A stretch of DNA of 9,437 nucleotides from Trueperella sp. GTDB lineage: Bacteria; Actinomycetota; Actinomycetes; Actinomycetales; Actinomycetaceae. The translations under genes were made by a program, and so were the position numbers. The DNA lies in the NCBI GenBank assembly GCA_012727825.1, contig JAAYGH010000043.1, positions 1-9,437 on the forward strand, written 5' to 3'. A model generated the notes under the pieces. The model searched no databases and was not told where the DNA came from. It saw only the letters and a list, made by a program, of their open reading frames with translations. How positions within the stretch are numbered: the stretch's first letter is position 1; each line of letters starts with the position of its first letter. Positions 7,645 through 9,437 of the stretch are shown piece by piece.

Positions 7645-7680
7645 ACGGAGGGAGGTTCGCGAAAGCGGACCTCCCTCCGT
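7645..7680. terminator. 16-bp GAAA-tetraloop hairpin between convergent genes (probable bidirectional terminator)
   Basis: ACGGAGGGAGGTTCGC (7645-7660) pairs with GCGGACCTCCCTCCGT (7665-7680) across all 16 positions, with one G·U wobble, and closes on a GAAA (GNRA) tetraloop. It begins 12 bases after the nicotinamidase stop and ends 24 bases before the rsmI stop on the other strand. The T-run is short on both sides (two or three T), so it may act as a hairpin-dominated terminator or a 3'-end stabiliser for both mRNAs. Confidence 0.75.
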
Positions 7681-7703
7681 TAACGGGCACCTATAGCTAG
7701 GAC

Positions 7704-8522
7704 CTATCCGCGACTGTCAAGTGCGAGGTCATAGAGCTCGTTTTTACGCAGACCCTCACGGCCCGCCACGTGTGCTGCGGCGTCTTTCAAGCGCAGGCCC
7801 GCCGCCGCGAGGGCGAGAACCTCAGGCACGTGTGCAGCGGCGTCATCCGCCGTAACGGGAGCACCTTCGACGACGATCGTCACCTCTCCGCGCACCTCGC
7901 GGGACCATTGCGTAAGCTCGTCGAGCGTTCCGCGCTTGACTTCCTCGTGTATTTTCGTCAATTCTCGGCAAAGCGCGGCACGTCGGTCTGGCCCAAACGC
8001 CTCGGCCATTGCGGCAAGGGTGTCCCCCACTCGACGAGGGCTCTCAAAATAAATCATCGTGCGGGACTCGGTGGCAAGATCGCTGAAGTATCGGCGTCGT
8101 TCCCCATCCTTACGCGGCGGAAATCCCTCAAACGCGAACCGATCGGAGGCGAGGCCAGATAGTGCGAGAGCGCTCAGCACGGCCGAGGGGCCAGGTACAA
8201 CGGTGACGGGCACGTCATGTTCGGCAGCGAGTGCGACGAGCCGATAGCCGGGATCGGACACCGACGGCATGCCGGCATCGGTGACCACGACGACGCGCTT
8301 CCCGGCCTGAGCTGCGTCGATAAGTGAACCTGATGCCCGGTACTCATTGTGTTCGTGGTAGGCAACGACCGGGGCCGAGATGTCGAGTCCGAGCCGACCC
8401 GCAAGATTGAGCAATCGCCGGGTGTCCTCGGCAGCAATCAGATCGGCTCCAACGAGTTCGGCGCGGAGGCGGGGTGAGGCATCGTCGTCGTTGCCAAGTG
8501 GTGTGGCCGCTAAAACAATCAT
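7704..8522 (-). CDS. rsmI: 16S rRNA (cytidine1402-2'-O)-methyltransferase (RsmI)
   Basis: RsmI adds the 2'-O-methyl group of m4Cm1402 in the 30S decoding centre, using S-adenosylmethionine. The 272-residue protein has the family pattern: [11 protein letters not shown] (6-16), LIAAEDTRR (28-36), YHEHNE (55-60), [20 protein letters not shown] (77-96), [17 protein letters not shown] (108-124), FEGFPPRK (131-138), FESPRR (159-164), [15 protein letters not shown] (186-200) and GEVTIVVEG (212-220). The [11 protein letters not shown] form replaces the DAGTPGISDPG of many bacteria, as is usual in actinobacteria. The C-terminal 50 residues ([26 protein letters not shown]) form the typical small helical end. 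The ATG at 8522 lacks a Shine-Dalgarno sequence, and TAGTGT (8534-8529) sits six bases upstream, again suggesting a leaderless mRNA. Confidence 0.97.
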   Translation of the reverse strand: MIVLAATPLGNDDDASPRLRAELVGADLIAAEDTRRLLNLAGRLGLDISAPVVAYHEHNEYRASGSLIDAAQAGKRVVVVTDAGMPSVSDPGYRLVALAAEHDVPVTVVPGPSAVLSALALSGLASDRFAFEGFPPRKDGERRRYFSDLATESRTMIYFESPRRVGDTLAAMAEAFGPDRRAALCRELTKIHEEVKRGTLDELTQWSREVRGEVTIVVEGAPVTADDAAAHVPEVLALAAAGLRLKDAAAHVAGREGLRKNELYDLALDSRG

Positions 8523-8528
8523 GGAGCC

Positions 8529-8534
8529 ACACTA
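8529..8534 (-). promoter_or_regulatory. Possible -10 element for leaderless rsmI
   Basis: TAGTGT on the minus strand fits TAnnnT and is separated from the rsmI ATG by six bases (GGCTCC), so transcription would begin at the A of the start codon. No good -35 is visible at 16-18 bases. No ribosome binding site precedes the ATG, which is the main support. Confidence 0.35.
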
Positions 8535-8645
8535 TCGCGCAGGAGGTCCTGATTGCTTCGGCCTTAATAATTCCTTACCATTCCATTCTTGCCCGCTCAT
8601 AAGTGCACGATGCGCTCGGAAATGGGGTGCCAGAGTGTGACGCTA

Positions 8646-8684
8646 AGCAACATATTTCAATTCGTTACATCTCGTTGCTAAACT
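8646..8684 (+). promoter_or_regulatory. Promoter of the 37-codon gene, spanned by an inverted repeat
   Basis: TTCAAT (8656-8661) and TAAACT (8679-8684) are exactly 17 bases apart and each matches four of six sigma-70-type consensus bases. The predicted start is near 8691, giving a leader of about 65 bases. A perfect 6-base inverted repeat, AGCAAC (8646-8651) and GTTGCT (8674-8679), brackets the -35 and the spacer, where a repressor or activator dimer could bind. This last point is inference. Confidence 0.55.
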
Positions 8685-8708
8685 TGTGAGTGACCGCAAA
8701 GGGTCGCA

Positions 8709-8724
8709 CAGTGACCATTCACTG
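8709..8724 (+). promoter_or_regulatory. Hairpin in the 5' leader of the 37-codon gene
   Basis: CAGTGA, a CCAT loop and TCACTG form a perfect 6-bp stem about 18 bases before the ribosome binding site. The heptamer AGTGACC occurs at 8689-8695 and again at 8710-8716, 21 bases apart. The first copy could pair with TCACT (8719-8723) and displace the hairpin. Whether this is an RNA switch, a protein-binding site or chance is not known. Confidence 0.4.
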
Positions 8725-8755
8725 GTAAGTCAATAGGAATCGAAGGAGGTTAACC

Positions 8756-8869
8756 ATGAAGATGAATTGGAAGTCTTTTACAAAGGCTGAGGTGTCGCGC
8801 AATGCTCTGCTGAACGCAGCTCGCGCACATGAGCACGTCGTTCAGGCTGAGTTGCTCGGCAATCGATAA
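8756..8869 (+). CDS. Small protein of 37 residues, function unknown
   Basis: I do not recognise the family. The ORF reads from ATG at 8756 to TAA at 8867-8869. It begins MKMNWKSFTKAEVSRNALL and ends HEHVVQAELLGNR. The case for a real gene is its setting. AAGGAGGT (8743-8750), a near-perfect match to the anti-Shine-Dalgarno sequence, lies five bases before the ATG. A consensus-spaced promoter lies upstream and an intrinsic terminator downstream, all within about 290 bases. Residues 10-34 look helical and amphipathic, rich in Ala, Leu, Glu and His, with an AHEH stretch. There is no signal peptide or membrane segment, so it should be cytosolic. An ATG at codon 3 is a less well-spaced alternative start. 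It could also be a regulatory leader ORF or a dual-function small RNA, but no gene follows on the same strand before the terminator. It was below the size normally called by gene finders. Confidence 0.72.
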   Translation: MKMNWKSFTKAEVSRNALLNAARAHEHVVQAELLGNR

Positions 8870-8906
8870 ATAAACCGGCAGGCATAGCCACCGGATGATG
8901 AGAAAC

Positions 8907-8931
8907 GCGGACAACGAGGTCCGCATTTTTT
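8907..8931 (+). terminator. Rho-independent terminator of the 37-codon gene
   Basis: GCGGAC (8907-8912) and GTCCGC (8919-8924) form a 6-bp stem with a six-base loop, followed by A and six T (8926-8931). It lies 37 bases after the small gene's stop. A second hairpin, CCGG..GGC-ATA-GCC.CCGG (8875-8894), sits between them. On the minus strand the same stem would follow the metallopeptidase gene, but with a poorer T-run. Confidence 0.85.
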
Positions 8932-8967
8932 ATGCCCAAAATGCCCTACCCCCGCCGTCCCGCCTGC

Positions 8968-9336
8968 CTATGCCCAGCCCGTCTCCCAAAGCAGGTCTTC
9001 GTCAATACCAAAATGGTGGGCAACCTCGTGGAAAACGGTGATAACAACTTCCTCGGCCACTTCGGCTTCGGTGGAGCACATGCGAAGAGTTGGCCCTCGG
9101 AAGATCCAAATCCGGTTTGGTTCCGCATAGCCAAAGAAGTCGCCGTCCGTGAGCGCGATCCCCTCGTAAAGTCCGAGCAGCTCCTCCCCCTGAGACTCCT
9201 TGAGGTGGTCCTCGCTGGGTTCGTCCTCGATGAGGAACACCAAATTCTGCAACTGAGAGGCGAACTCGTCGGGGATATCATCGAGCGCGTCGGCCACCAA
9301 CTCCTCGAAACGTTCCGGGCTCATCTCTACTGGCAA
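8968..9336 (-). CDS. Zincin-like metallopeptidase family protein (PF06262/DUF1025 type)
   Basis: This 122-residue cytosolic protein has the small zincin-fold pattern found widely in actinobacteria and proteobacteria; the natural substrate is unknown. The zinc-binding motif HEVAHHFGID gives ligands H103 and H107 and general base E104, with D112 as a possible third ligand. Other typical stretches are FEELVADALDDIPDEF (10-25), the hydrophobic NLVFLIEDEP (31-40), LLGLYEGIALT (53-63), and IWIFRGPTLRM (76-86). Length is normal for the family. The start is probably TTG at 9336, which has AGGGG six to seven bases upstream. An ATG at 9324 (codon 5) starts two bases after the stop of the preceding gene and would make an equally acceptable protein. 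Either way the gene overlaps or touches its upstream neighbour and is likely translationally coupled to it. Confidence 0.9.
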   Translation of the reverse strand: MPVEMSPERFEELVADALDDIPDEFASQLQNLVFLIEDEPSEDHLKESQGEELLGLYEGIALTDGDFFGYAEPNRIWIFRGPTLRMCSTEAEVAEEVVITVFHEVAHHFGIDEDLLWETGWA

Positions 9337-9437
9337 TCGCCACCCCTTTCGTCCGACGTCCGGCCCGTGAAGTCGTCCATCGTCTGGTTGATGCCGAAGA
9401 CGTCCATGAGCGCATCGACGACGGGGACGGGCAGCAC
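9327..9437 (-). CDS. C-terminal 36 codons of an unidentified upstream gene
   Basis: The frame entering from the right edge is open for 36 codons and stops at TAG (9329-9327). It reads VLPVPVVDALMDVFGINQTM and ends GRTSDERGGDCQ. The residue mix is protein-like, with a hydrophobic segment followed by a polar tail. The stop falls ten bases inside the metallopeptidase TTG start, the kind of overlap seen between real operon genes. The fragment is too short to assign a family. Confidence 0.55.
   Translation of the reverse strand: MLPVPVVDALMDVFGINQTMDDFTGRTSDERGGDCQ

Noticed and set aside
7323..7646. Arg/Pro-rich and Ser-rich frames opposite the acidic tail.
   Set aside because: Complementing GAC/GAG-rich codons automatically yields Arg-, Ser- and Val-rich shadow frames; there are no start signals or motifs.
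8523..8645. A search for a further small gene or RNA between rsmI and the small-gene promoter.
   Set aside because: Short open frames here lack ribosome sites and no clear promoter or hairpin is seen; the stretch is treated as upstream regulatory sequence.
1..9437. Defence, toxin-antitoxin, phage, CRISPR or transposon content.
   Set aside because: No direct-repeat arrays, transposase or integrase motifs, terminal inverted repeats or tRNA-flanked junctions were seen; all large genes belong to conserved core families.

Overview
The window looks like chromosome from a moderately high-G+C actinobacterium. The order metG-tatD-rpfB-like-ksgA-ispE-ABC-F, all on the minus strand, is the classic actinobacterial housekeeping cluster. 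The rpfB-like protein has a basic cytoplasmic N-terminus, DUF348, G5 and an SLT/Apf-like domain. That architecture, with the moderate G+C, makes me lean to the Actinomycetaceae (Arcanobacterium/Trueperella/Actinomyces group). This placement is inference from style and synteny, not a database match.

Layout, left to right. 1-6458 (minus strand, read right to left): metG starts next to its own probable leaderless promoter and abuts tatD. A 140-base A+T-rich promoter region follows, then the rpfB-like cell-wall enzyme, ksgA/rsmA, ispE, and the start of an ABC-F ATPase that runs off the left edge. Spacings are very tight (stop/start contact in metG-tatD, 1-base overlap in ispE-ABC-F, 11 and 17 bases elsewhere). 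Four of these six genes begin with GTG or TTG. 6459-6622 is a divergent promoter region. 6623-7633 (plus) is a nicotinamidase with all catalytic residues and an extra tail of about 149 residues that is 45% Asp/Glu. A very strong hairpin separates it from the convergent rsmI gene (7704-8522, minus). 8523-8967 holds a small isolated transcription unit: promoter, hairpin in the 5' leader, near-perfect ribosome binding site, a 37-codon ORF and a good intrinsic terminator. 8968-9437 (minus) is a zincin-like metallopeptidase (HExxH) coupled to the last 36 codons of an unidentified upstream gene.

Functionally, most of the window is core metabolism and translation: Met-tRNA charging, two 16S rRNA methyltransferases (RsmA, RsmI), isoprenoid synthesis (IspE), a probable ribosome-associated ABC-F ATPase, and NAD salvage. 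Peptidoglycan remodelling comes from the rpfB-like protein. I see no phage, IS element, CRISPR array, tRNA or rRNA. No stretch longer than 300 bases lacks a gene. The two least ordinary items are the acidic-tailed nicotinamidase and the 37-residue small-protein gene. Nothing in the sequence supports a multi-gene novel system.
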